Shown here piece by piece: positions 11,206 to 25,835 of a stretch of 64,000 nucleotides of DNA. Source of the stretch: Phymorhynchus buccinoides (taxonomy: Eukaryota > Mollusca > Gastropoda > Neogastropoda > Raphitomidae); NCBI GenBank assembly GCA_017654935.2, contig CM065697.1, positions 47,590,763-47,654,762 of the forward strand. The letters are read 5' to 3'. A program made the position numbers and the translations under genes. Position 1 is the stretch's first letter. Every line of letters begins with the position of its first letter. A model generated the notes under the pieces. The model was given only the letters and a program-made list of their open reading frames with translations, searched no databases and was not told the origin of the DNA.

Positions 11206-11425
11206 TTACCCCCAAAAGCAGTGTTTTTTCTTCCGATTTGACAGAATAAAGGGGAGACGGATTTTTACTTTTTTTTACCCCTTAAAGTAGTGTTTAAAAT
11301 GGGGTTTAAAAAAGTCAGATTTTTTTTTTTTTTGGGCCCCCTAAAAGTAGTGTTTTTGTATCTAAAAATGGGAGGTAAGGGGCGGATTTTTTTGGCCCCC
11401 CTAAAAGTAGTGTTTTTTAGCCGTT
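11206..11425. repeat. Four 60-69-bp tandem units at the right end of the Maverick element
   Basis: The motif CCCCCTAAAAGTAGTGTTTT recurs four times, starting near 11208, 11276, 11335 and 11395, each followed by T-rich sequence. It lies just upstream of the polymerase start, where Mavericks carry subterminal repeats near the terminal inverted repeat. The matching inverted copy is not seen on the left because of the gap. Confidence 0.75.
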
Positions 11426-13294
11426 TTTTTTAATAAATGGAGGAGTGAAACCGAAACCTAAACCGATACTGAGCCAGAATTGGGGTTCACCTGTTCTCTC
11501 CTTCTAACAATGCAGCGATATAATACGAGTTCATGAGTAAAAAAAAGACATCGCTTAGAAAGGCTTCTAGCGAAAACTGTTAATAATTTTCCAAATGCCA
11601 GCTTCTAACACTAAATGACGCAAATGAAAGTTACATAATGTTGGTTCTATTTTGAGTCTTTTGTTTGGAAAGAATAAGAATGCTTTTCTGAACAAAAAAT
11701 ATGACAGCGCGGTGATTTAATGTCTTCTTCATTTCTTAGTGCTTCTGGTTGATATCAACTAGTCGTTGGTTTGCTTGGATTTGAAGCTTTCCAGGGGTAG
11801 GTGTCACTGTCGGGACTTTGGACCCTGGTGTTTTTCAAAAGTCGAATAACTTTTGCTTTTTTGGAGATTATGAGACCGAAATTAGCAGGAGTATGGCTCC
11901 CCCCCACCTGCGTGCGCATCTCGACCCTTCCAACGGAAGTGTCGCCATCTTAGTCCTTATTTGTGTGTAAACAAAGTGAAAATGTTATCTAAATGTGTAA
12001 AGAAAACATCCAGATGTTATAAATACAGTTTAGATAAGTTTAGAATTGGAACAGCCAAATACGCAGCATCGATCTGGCATTTTTCAAAAAAAGTTACTGA
12101 CTAAGATGGCGGTCTCCCATAATATGGCGCTCCTTGTGGCCGGATATGACGACACGTGGGTACCAGCCATAGAAAATGTTATTCTCTATTCAGTGTAGTC
12201 TTTGCAATTTGTGTCGCGTGATTTATTTTGAAGCTTTGGACGGATCTATTTTGCGTCCGGATATTTTGGGCCCTTACCATATTGACTGCTCCATTAATGT
12301 TGCACTCATTCTCTATGTTGTTTCAGACAGGTTTCGTTTTAGAATGCTTAAAAAGAAAAGTAATTAGATGTATGTCTTATCTGCCTTGTCTACGCACTGC
12401 CCAGCCTTCGTTTGCAATCAGAAGGAAAACAAAATCATGCTTAAGTATGAGAATAACACGTTTAAAGACCCAGTGATGCACCACGATTAAGTCCCTTGGT
12501 TTTTTCTGGGTTTCTGTGACCCACATACGAATTTCCCCATATTCAAATAGAGGCTGCTCTTTAGACTGATGTGTCGGTTCGAATTTGGGGCCATTTATAT
12601 GGGAGTCAGACTTGGTCAAAACAAGATTTCTTTCCAGTTATAAGAGGGAAAACCCGTGAAACCCGTGATTTTGACACGTGATCTGGTGGATCTGGATCTG
12701 GCTCAAACAATTTGCTTCAAAACTATGGCTGGCAGTGTTTCAATGTGAACTGCATTTTGAGTGTAAATTGTAGTTCGGCAACTGAACAAGCAAAGTAGGT
12801 TGCAGACGACAAACTGTGCAGCAGGATTTGACATTTACGCATGCGCAGTTCATACTTTCCGATTTCCAACTCCCTGACTAGCACATTAACCAAGTTGCAG
12901 TAGATGAGGTTCGTTGCGGCTTTTGCCAAGTTCGTAATGAAATATTCGGTGGCTCCAGCTTCATCGTGTGCGACCAATACGAACATTAGTACGATAAATA
13001 ACAATCGAACCGAGTTTTTGCAGTTTGCATGATTAAATAACAAGCACAATTCTGGGATATGGAGCTTATCTAAAAGTAAACAATCTGGCATTTAGATCTG
13101 TCTCCGAAACACAAAGCGAGTGTGCCTTGAAGGCTTTGCCTCTTGTTAAGCATAATATAATTATTTTTTTTGAAAGTTGGAAACGTCTTTAAAAATTATA
13201 TCGAATAATACTGAAAGCATTTACCTTTTGGTTTACTGGTCACCTTTACAGTCTGAAAGAAACAAATTTCAATTTAATAAATCAAACCGTTAAA
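11426..13294. other. No gene seen; dispersed repeat fragments
   Basis: Short open frames (12176-12620, 12723-13091) have no recognisable domain. A 13-bp inverted repeat (CGCCATCTTAGTC at 11943-11955, complement at 12099-12111) may mark a small inserted element. Sequence at 12640-12690 resembles 58545-58600. A block at about 13118-13147 (GCCTTGAAGGCTTTGCCTC) also occurs at about 27604. Confidence 0.5.
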
Positions 13295-13297
13295 GTG

Positions 13298-13613
<316 letters not shown>

Positions 13614-14542
13614 TTTAAACATTTTATTATCCGAAAACAAAATATCGTACAATCCAAGACAACTGACGCAGCAACAAGCAGAGCTTATGGTTGTGCTCGG
13701 TTAAGATAGATGTAACATCGGACAAGATTGGTGGATATGGAATGCAATTGAATGAATGAATGAAAGAATGAAAGAAAAAGAATTGTAATACATACATTAT
13801 ATATGATAAAAAACACACACAATAAGCTGAAAACATAGGAAGACTGTGTTGATGTGTACTGACTGTGTGGGTAGAGGGTCATAAAGGCGATCGAACTTGG
13901 CACATTCTTTATTGAGAATGATGCTTTGCTTGTCTCACTTTGGTTCTGACCCACGCACTGCTAGGTGATTGGTATCGTAATCAACTTTGGTGGAGGGGAG
14001 TTAATTAGAAAGAGAGTATTCACCCTTTGTTCAATTTCTTTACAGGAGGACTAGAGAATAACATAACAGGGTAATTTACGTTGAAATAGTTTACACATTT
14101 CCCACAAAATGCACATATATAAATACATAAACATGGACGCAGACACACATAAAAACACACACACTCATAAACACACATACAAAAAACAACAACAACAAAA
14201 CCAAAAGGGAGGGGGGGGGGGGTAAGAGAGAAAGAGAGGGGAGAGAGAAGGGAGTGAGTGAGAGATCACACTATTTTTACCCAGTAAAGACCAAACATAT
14301 CTTAAATTAATAGGCTCTCTCTATCCCTCTCTCTTTGCCTCTGATTGTGGGTTTGTGTGCGCGCGCGCGCATATGAGCGCAAATATTAGTGCGTGCACAT
14401 GTGCATTTGTGTGTCTGATTCACTCATCCACACACACTCAGAAAGAGAGAGAAAGAACAATGAGCAATGGTTTAATGATTAGGCCTTTGGCCCACATCAC
14501 TGGAGGCGAGATACAAACACAGGGAAATGTTGTAGTTGTCAT
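13614..14542. other. No gene seen; CA-rich and GA-rich flank of the satellite
   Basis: Contains short CA, GA and G-rich runs (14206-14280) and a (GC)n (14357-14370). No coding signal is recognised. The sequence before 14543 (from about 14470) is the unique left flank of the 15-bp satellite. Confidence 0.5.
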
Positions 14543-17500
14543 AAATAAGAAAGACATCAATAAGAATGACATCAATGAGAATGACATCAATGATAATGTT
14601 ATCAATAAGAATGACATCAATAAGAATGACATCAATAAGAATGACATCAACGAGAATGACATCAATTATAATGTCATCAATAAGAAAGACATCAATAAGA
14701 ATGACATCAATGAGAATGACATCAATGATAATGTTATCAATAAGAAAGACATCAATAAGAATGACATCAATAAGAATGACATCAACGAGAATGACATCAA
14801 TTATAATGTCATCAATAAGAAAGACATCAATAAGAATGACATCAATGAGAATGACATCAATGATAATGACATCAATAAGAATGACATCAATAAGAATGAC
14901 ATCAATAAGAAAGACATCAATAAGAATGACATCAATAAGAATGACATCAATGAGAAAGACATCAATAAGAATGACATCAATAAGAATGACATCAATAAGA
15001 ATGACATCAATGATAATGACATCAATAAGAATGACATCAATGAGAATGACATCAATAAGAATGACATCAATAAGAATGACATCAATAAGAATGACATCAA
15101 TAAGAATGACATCAATAAGAATGACATCAATAAGAATGACATCAATAAGAATGACATCAATAAGAATGACATCAATCAGAATGACATCAATGAGAATGAC
15201 ATCAATGATAATGACATCAATAAGAATGACATCAATAAGAATGACATCAATCAGAATGACATCAATGAGAATGACATCAATGAGAATGACATCAATAAGA
15301 ATGACATCAATCAGAATGACATCAATGAGAATGACATCAATGAGAATGACATCAATAAGAATGACATCAATCAGAATGACATCAATGAGAATGACATCAA
15401 TGATAATGACATCAATGAGAATGACATCAATAAGAATGACATCAATGAGAATGACATCAATAAGAATGACATCAATAAGAATGACATCAATCAGAATGAC
15501 ATCAATGAGAATGACATCAATGATAATGTCATCAATAATAATGACATCAATGATAATGACATCAATGAGAATGACATCAATAAGAATGACATCAATGAGA
15601 ATGACATCAATGATAATGTCATCAATAAGAATGACATAAATGAGAATGACATCAATGATAATGTCATCAATAATAATGACATCAATGATAATGACATCAA
15701 TGAGAATGACATCAATAAGAATGACATCAATGATAATGACATCAATGAGAATGACATCAATAAGAATGACATCAATGAGAATGACATCAATGATAATGTC
15801 ATCAATAATAATGACATCAATGAGAATGACATCAATGAGAATGACATCAATAAGAATGACATAAATGAGAATGACATCAATGATAATGTCATCAATAATA
15901 ATGACATCAATGATAATGTCATCAATAATAATGACATCAATAAGAATGACATCAATAATAATGACATCAATAAGAATGACATCAATGATAATGACATCAA
16001 TGATAATGACATCAATAAGAATGACATCAATGATAATGTCATCAATAATAATGACATCAATAAGAATGACATCAATAATAATGACATCAATAAGAATGAC
16101 ATCAATGATAATGTCATCAATAATAATGACATCAATAATAATGACATCAATAAGAATGACATCAATGATAATGACATCAATCATCAATAATAATGACATC
16201 AATAAGAATGACATCAATAAGAATGACATCAATGAGAATGACATCAATGAGAATGACATCAATGAGAATGACATCAATGATAATGACATCAATAAGAATG
16301 ACATCAATAAGAATGACATCAATAAGAATGACATCAATAAGAATGACATCAATGATAATGTCATCAATAAGAATGACATCAATGAGAATGACATCAATAA
16401 GAATGACATCAATAAGAATGACATCAATGAGAATGACATCAATGATAATGTCATCAATAAGAATGACATCAATAAGAATGACATCAATGAGAATGACATC
16501 AATGAGAATGACATCAATGAGAATGACATCAATGAGAATGACATCAATAAGAATGACATCAATAAGAATGACATCAATAAGAATGACATCAATGAGAATG
16601 ACATCAATGAGAATGACATCAATAAGAATGACATCAATAAGAATGACATCAATGAGAATGACATCAATAAGAATGACATCAATGAGAATGACATCAATGA
16701 TAATGTCATCAATAATAATGACATCAATAATAATGACATCAATAATAATGACATCAATAAGAATGACATCAATAATAATGACATCAATAAGAATGACATC
16801 AATGATAATGTCATCAATAATAATGACATCAATAAGAATGACATCAATGATAATGTCATCAATAATAATGACATCAATAAGAATGACATCAATAATAATG
16901 ACATCAATAAGAATGACATCAATGATAATGTCATCAATAATAATGACATCAATAAGAATGACATCAATGAGAATGACATCAATGATAATGTCATCAATAA
17001 GAATGACATCAATGATAATGACATCAATAAGAATGACATCAATGAGAATGACATCAATGAGAATGACATCAATGAGAATGACATCAATGAGAATGACATC
17101 AATAAGAATGACATCAATAAGAATGACATCAATAAGAATGACATCAATAAGAATGACATCAATGATAATGTCATCAATAAGAATGACATCAATGAGAATG
17201 ACATCAATAAGAATGACATCAATAAGAATGACATCAATGAGAATGACATCAATGATAATGACATCAATAAGAATGACATCAATAAGAATGACATCAATGA
17301 GAATGACATCAATGAGAATGACATCAATGAGAATGACATCAATGAGAATGACATCAATAAGAATGACATCAATAAGAACGACATCAATAAGAATGACATC
17401 AATGAGAATGACATCAATGAGAATGACATCAATAAGAAAGACATCAATAAGAATGACATCAATGAGAATGACATCAATAAGAATGACATCAATGAGAATG

Positions 17501-20500
17501 ACATCAATGAGAATGACATCAATAAGAACGACATCAATAAGAATGACATCAATGAGAATGACATCAATAAGAATGACATCAATAAGAATGACATCAATAA
17601 GAATGACATCAATGAGAATGACATCAATGAGAATGACATCAATAAGAAAGACATCAATAAGAATGACATCAATGAGAATGACATCAATAAGAATGACATC
17701 AATAAGAATGACATCAATAGGAATGTCATCAATAAGAATGACATCAATACCAATGTCATCAATAAGAACGACATCAATAAGAATGACATCAATGAGAATG
17801 ACATCAATAAGAAAGACATCAATAAGAATGACATCAATAAGAACGACATCAATAAGAATGACATCAATAAGAATGACATCAATAGGAATGTCATCAATAA
17901 GAATGACATCAATGAGAATGACATCAATAAGAAAGACATCAATAAGAATGACATCAATAAGAAAGACATCAATGAGAACGACATCAATAAGAATGACATC
18001 AATGAGAATGACATCAATGAGAATGACATCAATGATAATGACATCAATGAGAATGACATCAATAAGAAAGACATCAATAAGAATGACATCAATAAGAATG
18101 ACATCAATAAGAATGACATCAATAAGAAAGACATCAATGAGAAAGACATCAATGAGAACGACATCAATAAGAATGACATCAATGAGAATGACATCAATGA
18201 GAATGACATCAATGAGAATGACATCAATAAGAAAGACATCAATAAGAATGACATCAATAAGAAAGACATCAATGAGAATGACATCAATAAGAATGACATC
18301 AATAAGAATGACATCAATAGGAATGTCATCAATAAGAATGACATCAATAAGAATGACATCAATCAGAATGACATCAATGAGAATGACATCAATGATAATG
18401 TCATCAATAATAATGACATCAATGATAATGACATCAATGAGAATGACATCAATAAGAATGACATCAATGAGAATGACATCAATGATAATGTCATCAATAA
18501 GAATGACATAAATGAGAATGACATCAATGATAATGTCATCAATAATAATGACATCAATGATAATGACATCAATGAGAATGACATCAATAAGAATGACATC
18601 AATGATAATGACATCAATGAGAATGACATCAATAAGAATGACATCAATGAGAATGACATCAATGATAATGTCATCAATAATAATGACATCAATGAGAATG
18701 ACATCAATAAGAATGACATCAATAAGAATGACATCAATGAGAATGACATCAATGATAATGTCATCAATAATAATGACATCAATGATAATGTCATCAATAA
18801 TAATGACATCAATAAGAATGACATCAATAATAATGACATCAATAAGAATGACATCAATGATAATGTCATCAATAATAATGACATCAATAAGAATGACATC
18901 AATAATAATGACATCAATAAGAATGACATCAATGATAATGTCATCAATAATAATGACATCAATAAGAATGACATCAATGATAATGTCATCAATAATAATG
19001 ACATCAATAAGAATGACATCAATAATAATGACATCAATAAGAATGACATCAATGATAATGTCATCAATAATAATGACATCAATAAGAATGACATCAATGA
19101 GAATGACATCAATGATAATGTCATCAATAAGAATGACATCAATGATAATGACATCAATAAGAATGACATCAATGAGAATGACATCAATGAGAATGACATC
19201 AATGAGAATGACATCAATGATAATGACATCAATAAGAAAGACATCAATAAGAATGACATCAATAAGAATGACATCAATAAGAATGACATCAATGATAATG
19301 TCATCAATAAGAATGACATCAATGAGAATGACATCAATAAGAATGACATCAATAAGAATGACATCAATGAGAATGACATCAATAATAATGACATCAATAA
19401 GAATGACATCAATAAGAATGACATCAATGAGAATGACATCAATGAGAATGACATCAATGAGAATGACATCAATGAGAATGACATCAATAAGAATGACATC
19501 AATAAGAACGACATCAATAAGAATGACATCAATGAGAATGACATCAATGAGAATGACATCAATAAGAATGACATCAATAAGAATGACATCAATGAGAATG
19601 ACATCAATAAGAATGACATCAATGATAATGACATCAATGAGAATGACATCAATAAGAACGACATCAATAAGAATGACATCAATGAGAATGACATCAATAA
19701 GAATGACATCAATAAGAATGACATCAATAAGAATGACATCAATGAGAATGACATCAATGAGAATGACATCAATAAGAAAGACATCAATAAGAATGACATC
19801 AATAAGAATGACATCAATGAGAATGACATCAATAAGAATGACATCAATGAGAATGACATCAATAAGAATGTCATCAATAAGAATGACATCAATACCAATG
19901 TCATCAATAAGAACGACATCAATAAGAATGACATCAATGAGAATGACATCAATAAGAAAGACATCAATAAGAATGACATCAATAATAATGACATCAATAA
20001 GAATGACATCAATAAGAATGACATCAATAAGAATGACATCAATAAGAATGACATCAATGAGAATGACATCAATAAGAAAGACATCAATAAGAATGACATC
20101 AATAAGAAAGACATCAATGAGAACGACATCAATAAGAATGACATCAATGAGAATGACATCAATGAGAATGACATCAATGATAATGACATCAATGAGAATG
20201 ACATCAATAAGAAAGACATCAATAAGAATGACATCAATAAGAAAGACATCAATAAGAATGACATCAATAAGAAAGACATCAATGAGAAAGACATCAATGA
20301 GAACGACATCAATAAGAATGACATCAATGAGAATGACATCAATGAGAATGACATCAATGAGAATGACATCAATAAGAAAGACATCAATAAGAATGACATC
20401 AATAAGAAAGACATCAATGAGAACGACATCAATAAGAATGACATCAATAAGAATGACATCAATAGGAATGTCATCAATAAGAATGACATCAATACCAATG

Positions 20501-22674
20501 TCATCAATAAGAACGACATCAATAAGAATGACATCAATGAGAATGACATCAATAAGAAAGACATCAATAAGAATGACATCAATCAGAATGACATCAATGA
20601 GAATGACATCAATGATAATGTCATCAATAATAATGACATCAATGATAATGACATCAATGAGAATGACATCAATAAGAATGACATCAATGAGAATGACATC
20701 AATGATAATGTCATCAATAAGAATGACATAAATGAGAATGACATCAATGATAATGTCATCAATAATAATGACATCAATGATAATGACATCAATGAGAATG
20801 ACATCAATAATAATGACATCAATGATAATGACATCAATGAGAATGACATCAATAAGAATGACATCAATGAGAATGACATCAATGATAATGTCATCAATAA
20901 TAATGACATCAATGAGAATGACATCAATGAGAATGACATCAATAAGAATGACATCAATAAGAATGACATCAATGAGAATGACATCAATGATAATGACATC
21001 AATAAGAATGACATCAATAAGAATGACATCAATGAGAATGACATCAATGAGAATGACATCAATAAGAATGACATCAATAAGAATGACATCAATGAGAATG
21101 ACATCAATGATAATGACATCAATAAGAATGACATCAATAAGAATGACATCAATGAGAATGACATCAATGAGAATGACATCAATAAGAATGACATCAATAA
21201 GAATGACATCAATAATAATGACATCAATAAGAATGACATCAATAAGAATGACATCAATAGGAATGTCATCAATAAGAATGACATCAATACCAATGTCATC
21301 AATAAGAACGACATCAATAAGAATGACATCAATGAGAATGACATCAATAAGAATGACATCAATAAGAATGACATCAATCAGAATGACATCAATGAGAATG
21401 ACATCAATGATAATGTCATCAATAATAATGACATCAATGATAATGACATCAATGAGAATGACATCAATAAGAATGACATCAATGAGAATGACATCAATGA
21501 TAATGTCATCAATAAGAATGACATCAATGAGAATGACATCAATGATAATGTCATCAATAATAATGACATCAATGATAATGACATCAATGAGAATGACATC
21601 AATAAGAATGACATCAATGATAATGACATCAATGAGAATGACATCAATAAGAATGACATCAATGAGAATGACATCAATGATAATGTCATCAATAATAATG
21701 ACATCAATGAGAATGACATCAATGAGAATGACATCAATAAGAATGACATCAATAATAATGACATCAATGAGAATGACATCAATAAGAATGACATCAATAA
21801 GAATGACATCAATAAGAATGACATCAATGAGAATGACATCAATAAGAATGACATCAATGAGAATGACATCAATGAGAATGACATCAATAAGAATGACATC
21901 AATGAGAATGACATCAATGAGAATGACATCAATAAGAATGACATCAATGATAATGTCATCAATAATAATGACATCAATGAGAATGACATCAATGAGAATG
22001 ACATCAATAAGAATGACATCAATAAGAATGACATCAATGAGAATGACATCAATAAGAATGACATCAATAAGAATGACATCAATAAGAATGACATCAATAG
22101 GAATGTCATCAATAAGAATGACATCAATACCAATGTCATCAATAAGAACGACATCAATAAGAATGACATCAATGAGAATGACATCAATAAGAATGACATC
22201 AATGAGAATGACATCAATAAGAATGACATCAATAAGAATGACATCAATAAGAATGACATCAATAAGAATGACATCAATGAGAATGACATCAATAAGAATG
22301 ACATCAATAAGAATGACATCAATAAGAATGTCATCAATAAGAATGACATCAATGAGAATGACATCAATAAGAATGTCATCAATAAGAATGACATCAATAA
22401 GAATGACATCAATAAGAATGTCATCAATAAGAACGACATCAATAAGAATGACATCAATAAGAATGACATCAATAAGAATGTCATCAATAAGAATGACATC
22501 AATACCAATGTCATCAATAAGAACGACATCAATAAGAATGACATCAATAGGAATGTCATCAATAAGAATGACATCAATACCAATGTCATCAATAAGAACG
22601 ACATCAATAAGAATGACATCAATAGGAATGTCATCAATAAGAATAACATCAATACCAATGTCATCAATAAGAAC
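14543..22674. repeat. 8.1-kb satellite, 15-bp unit AATGACATCAATAAG, with 2,220-bp higher-order period
   Basis: About 541 head-to-tail 15-bp units. Single-base variants change only a few positions: AAG/GAG/GAT/AAT/CAG/AGG/ACC in one triplet and GAC/GTC/AAC in another. Rare markers reveal higher-order structure. The unit AATCAG starts at 15489, 18361, 20581 and 21376; the rare ATAAAT variant lies near 15636, 15862, 18508 and 20728. Spacing 18361-20581 is 2,220 bp, exactly 148 units. 20581-21376 is 795 bp (53 units). 15489-18361 is 2,872 bp (191 units plus a 7-base CATCAAT insertion near 16184). Because the unit is a multiple of three and lacks stops in most frames, huge open frames appear on both strands; I treat them as by-products. 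Confidence 0.97.
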
Positions 22675-23134
22675 AGACAGACAAATAGTGAGTTACTTAC
22701 TTCAAAGGACGCAGAAGCAGCAATGACAGACGACAGGATCAGAATGGTTGCCAGGCAACGCAACTGAGGAACAAGTCCAACATGAGCCACTGAAACGAGA
22801 CAATTTAAAAAACAACAACTTTAGTCCATTTATATTGCAGAATGAACATAATTTATAATTACGTAAAAATAAAAATGGAACAAAGGGCAATACAGTATAA
22901 GAAAACTGTGTGACTTTTTGATGCATATTTCTTCGTTACGCAAATTATGAAAGTAAAATGATTCGGTGAAAATCAAGACGGGAAAAAACGATATAATTTA
23001 AGATGAAGAACAAGCCTTCACTGGACCAGAAAACAGATGGCTATATAATCTAGATATGAAAAGAGCCCAACTAATTTGCAGATTGTTAGCCTATTCACTG
23101 AAAACAAGATAAAGGCACAAACGTGGACTATGCA
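22675..23134. other. No gene seen; right flank of the 15-bp satellite
   Basis: Unique AT-rich sequence. The repeat-derived frame runs out at a stop near 22767. Nothing recognised. Confidence 0.5.
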
Positions 23135-23366
23135 TTCAAGACTGCACTTGGTCATCTCCAAACAGAGAACACTGAATTTTTAGTAGTTTTATTTTTTGTG
23201 TATTTGACGGTTTAAGGTTTTGGTTAGGGCTAGGGTTAGGGTTAGGGCTAGAGTCAGTTTAATTTAAGATTGAATGGTTAAAAGATACACATTCTAAAGT
23301 GTCACTGAAAACCGACATTGTGACGTCATTTTTCATATTTGGAGATGACCAAGTGCAGCATTGAAC
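23135..23366. mobile_element. MITE-like element with 28-bp terminal inverted repeats
   Basis: Left end 23135-23162 (core CTGCACTTGGTCATCTCCAA) and right end 23338-23366 are inverted copies with about two mismatches. The interior (about 175 bp) has no coding capacity and carries a short telomere-like run at about 23223-23251. Confidence 0.7.
23223..23251 (+). repeat. Interstitial telomere-like (TTAGGG/TAGGGC) run
   Basis: GGTTAGGGCTAGGGTTAGGG and a further TTAGGGC: about four TTAGGG-type hexamers inside the MITE-like element. TTAGGG is the molluscan (and vertebrate) telomere unit. Confidence 0.8.
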
Positions 23367-23751
23367 GTCTTGTGAAGAGTGGAATGGTTACACAATGCAA
23401 AATAAAGTAAAACATTAGATAAAGTATAGACAGAATCAACCTTGAACTACGTGATAGCTGCATGGAAAGTATCTGAAGTTGAAAATTGACACAAAATGGG
23501 AATGAACACACAGTAATACGAATGACATACACGGAATAAACGCAGAATAAAAGAAAGAAAGATTGAAAGAAAAATATGGAAAGAAGGAAGGGAAATAGAT
23601 GAAAGAATGGAAAAAAGGGGGGAAAAAGCATATCTGATTCCTTACGTACGAATAAAGAATATATAAAAGTATATTAAAATAACTCACTTTTGTCTCTTTT
23701 CTCGCTCGCACAGTGTCTGTCTATCAACAGTGTGTTTGTTTTCTGCTTCTA
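23367..23751. other. No gene seen
   Basis: AT-rich sequence with GAAAGAAAG-type runs on the + strand. The apparent frames are low-complexity. Confidence 0.5.
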
Positions 23752-23969
23752 TAGGGGAAGACGGGGTAAAAAGCGCATGGGCGGGTAAGAAGCCCACCCC
23801 AATTATCTCATGAAATAAAGAAAATTTCAGTCAAATTTGCCCATGAGACGAATGCTAGACAGTAACACTCGTCTCATGGGCAAAATGAGACTGAAATTTG
23901 CTTCATTTCATGAGATAATTGAGGTGGGCTTCTTACCCGCCCATGCGCTTTTTACCCCGTCTTCCCCAT
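23752..23969. mobile_element. Palindromic MITE, copy 1
   Basis: A nearly perfect inverted repeat of about 98 bp per arm. Ends are GGGGAAGACGGGGTAAAAAG and its complement, and the loop (about 23856-23873) is short. A transcript would fold into one long hairpin. Two relatives occur nearby (24209-24427 and 25645-25766). Confidence 0.85.
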
Positions 23970-24208
23970 CTGCACCAAGCTTTCTCAGAGATTCCCAGAC
24001 TTTACAACGCTGCTTTTTAAACGCACCGGTGCTGAGGGTATTGCCTAGAGTTGGCGCTCTGTTTGAGGAAGATCGCTTTGCTGTAGCGCTTCTAAGTAAC
24101 GACACTTTATTGGAAAGTTAAAGAAAGAAAAAAAGGTAAGTCAAATGCTTTGGGTAAACAAGAACCCCTTTCCTTTCATAAGAAATAATGAGGGAATTCA
24201 GGCAACTA

Positions 24209-24427
24209 TAGGGTAAGACGGGGTAAAAAGCCCATGGGCGGGTAAGAAGCCCATGCCAATTATCTCATGAAATGAAGCAAATTTCAGTCACATTTTGCCC
24301 ATGAGACGAGTGTTAATGTTTAGCATTCGTCTCATGGGCAAATTTGACTGAAATTTTCTTTATTTCATGAGATAATTGGCAATGGCTTCTTACCCGCCCA
24401 TGGGCGTTTTACCCCATCTTCACCTAC
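24209..24427. mobile_element. Palindromic MITE, copy 2
   Basis: Same family as the element at 23752, again with both arms and a different loop; the termini are slightly diverged (GGGTAAGACGGGGTAAAAAG on the left). Arms differ from copy 1 by scattered substitutions, so it is a separate insertion rather than a recent duplication. Confidence 0.85.
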
Positions 24428-24907
<480 letters not shown>

Positions 24908-25097
24908 AATAACTTTTGTTTTCTGAGGATAATAGAGTAGGTATAAATACCTTTTTTCATCCAGTCCTCAAGAAAAAAAAAGGAAAAGGAAAAGAAAATC
25001 AAAGCAAAGAATTCAATAAATAAAGCAAAGAAACCGAACACACATTATCATCATAAGCAGGCACATTATCAATATAAACAGACACATAATAAATTCA

Positions 25098-25644
<547 letters not shown>

Positions 25645-25766
25645 ACTTTGCTAGACTTTAACGCTCGTCTCATGGGCAAAATGAGACTGAAATTTGCTTC
25701 ATTTCATGAGATAATTGGGCTGGGCTTCTTACCCGCCCATGCGCTTTTTACCCCGTCTTCCCCTAT
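25645..25766. mobile_element. Palindromic MITE, copy 3 (right half only)
   Basis: Matches the loop and right arm of the 23752 element, ending in TTTTTACCCCGTCTTCCCC. The left arm is missing, so this is a truncated or recombined copy. Confidence 0.8.
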
Positions 25767-25835
25767 TGTTTGTCATGTTGCTACGTCAACGGGAGTGTTC
25801 TGTTACTAGTGTTACCAATAGCGTAGTTTATCTGT

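Larger units (their letters stand above)
2209..11425. mobile_element. Maverick/Polinton-type (adintovirus-like) element, left end missing
   Basis: An AT-rich block of densely packed genes on both strands, with no introns and short spacers. It contains a protein-primed family B DNA polymerase gene (minus strand, 7770-11147), a capsid-like remnant at the left edge, a coiled-coil membrane protein and several beta-rich or membrane-anchored small proteins. This gene set is typical of Maverick/Polinton elements integrated in invertebrate genomes. No integrase, cysteine protease or packaging ATPase is visible; they could lie in or beyond the gap at 1709-2208, or the copy may be truncated. Nearly every gene carries one or more frameshifts, several at A or T homopolymers, which fits either an ageing copy or consensus errors in the assembly. 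The right end has about 60-bp tandem repeats. Confidence 0.8.

Noticed and set aside
12574..12600. GGTTCGAAT as a tRNA T-loop
   Set aside because: No matching D-arm, anticodon arm or acceptor stem around it.
12176..12619. Small open frames possibly representing a host gene
   Set aside because: Overlapping frames on both strands, no domain and no splice support.
14355..22767. Long open frames of NDINK, MTSIR and LLMSF repeats as protein genes
   Set aside because: They are open on both strands and in several frames of the same 15-bp satellite; no start context, splice structure or non-repeat domain supports them.
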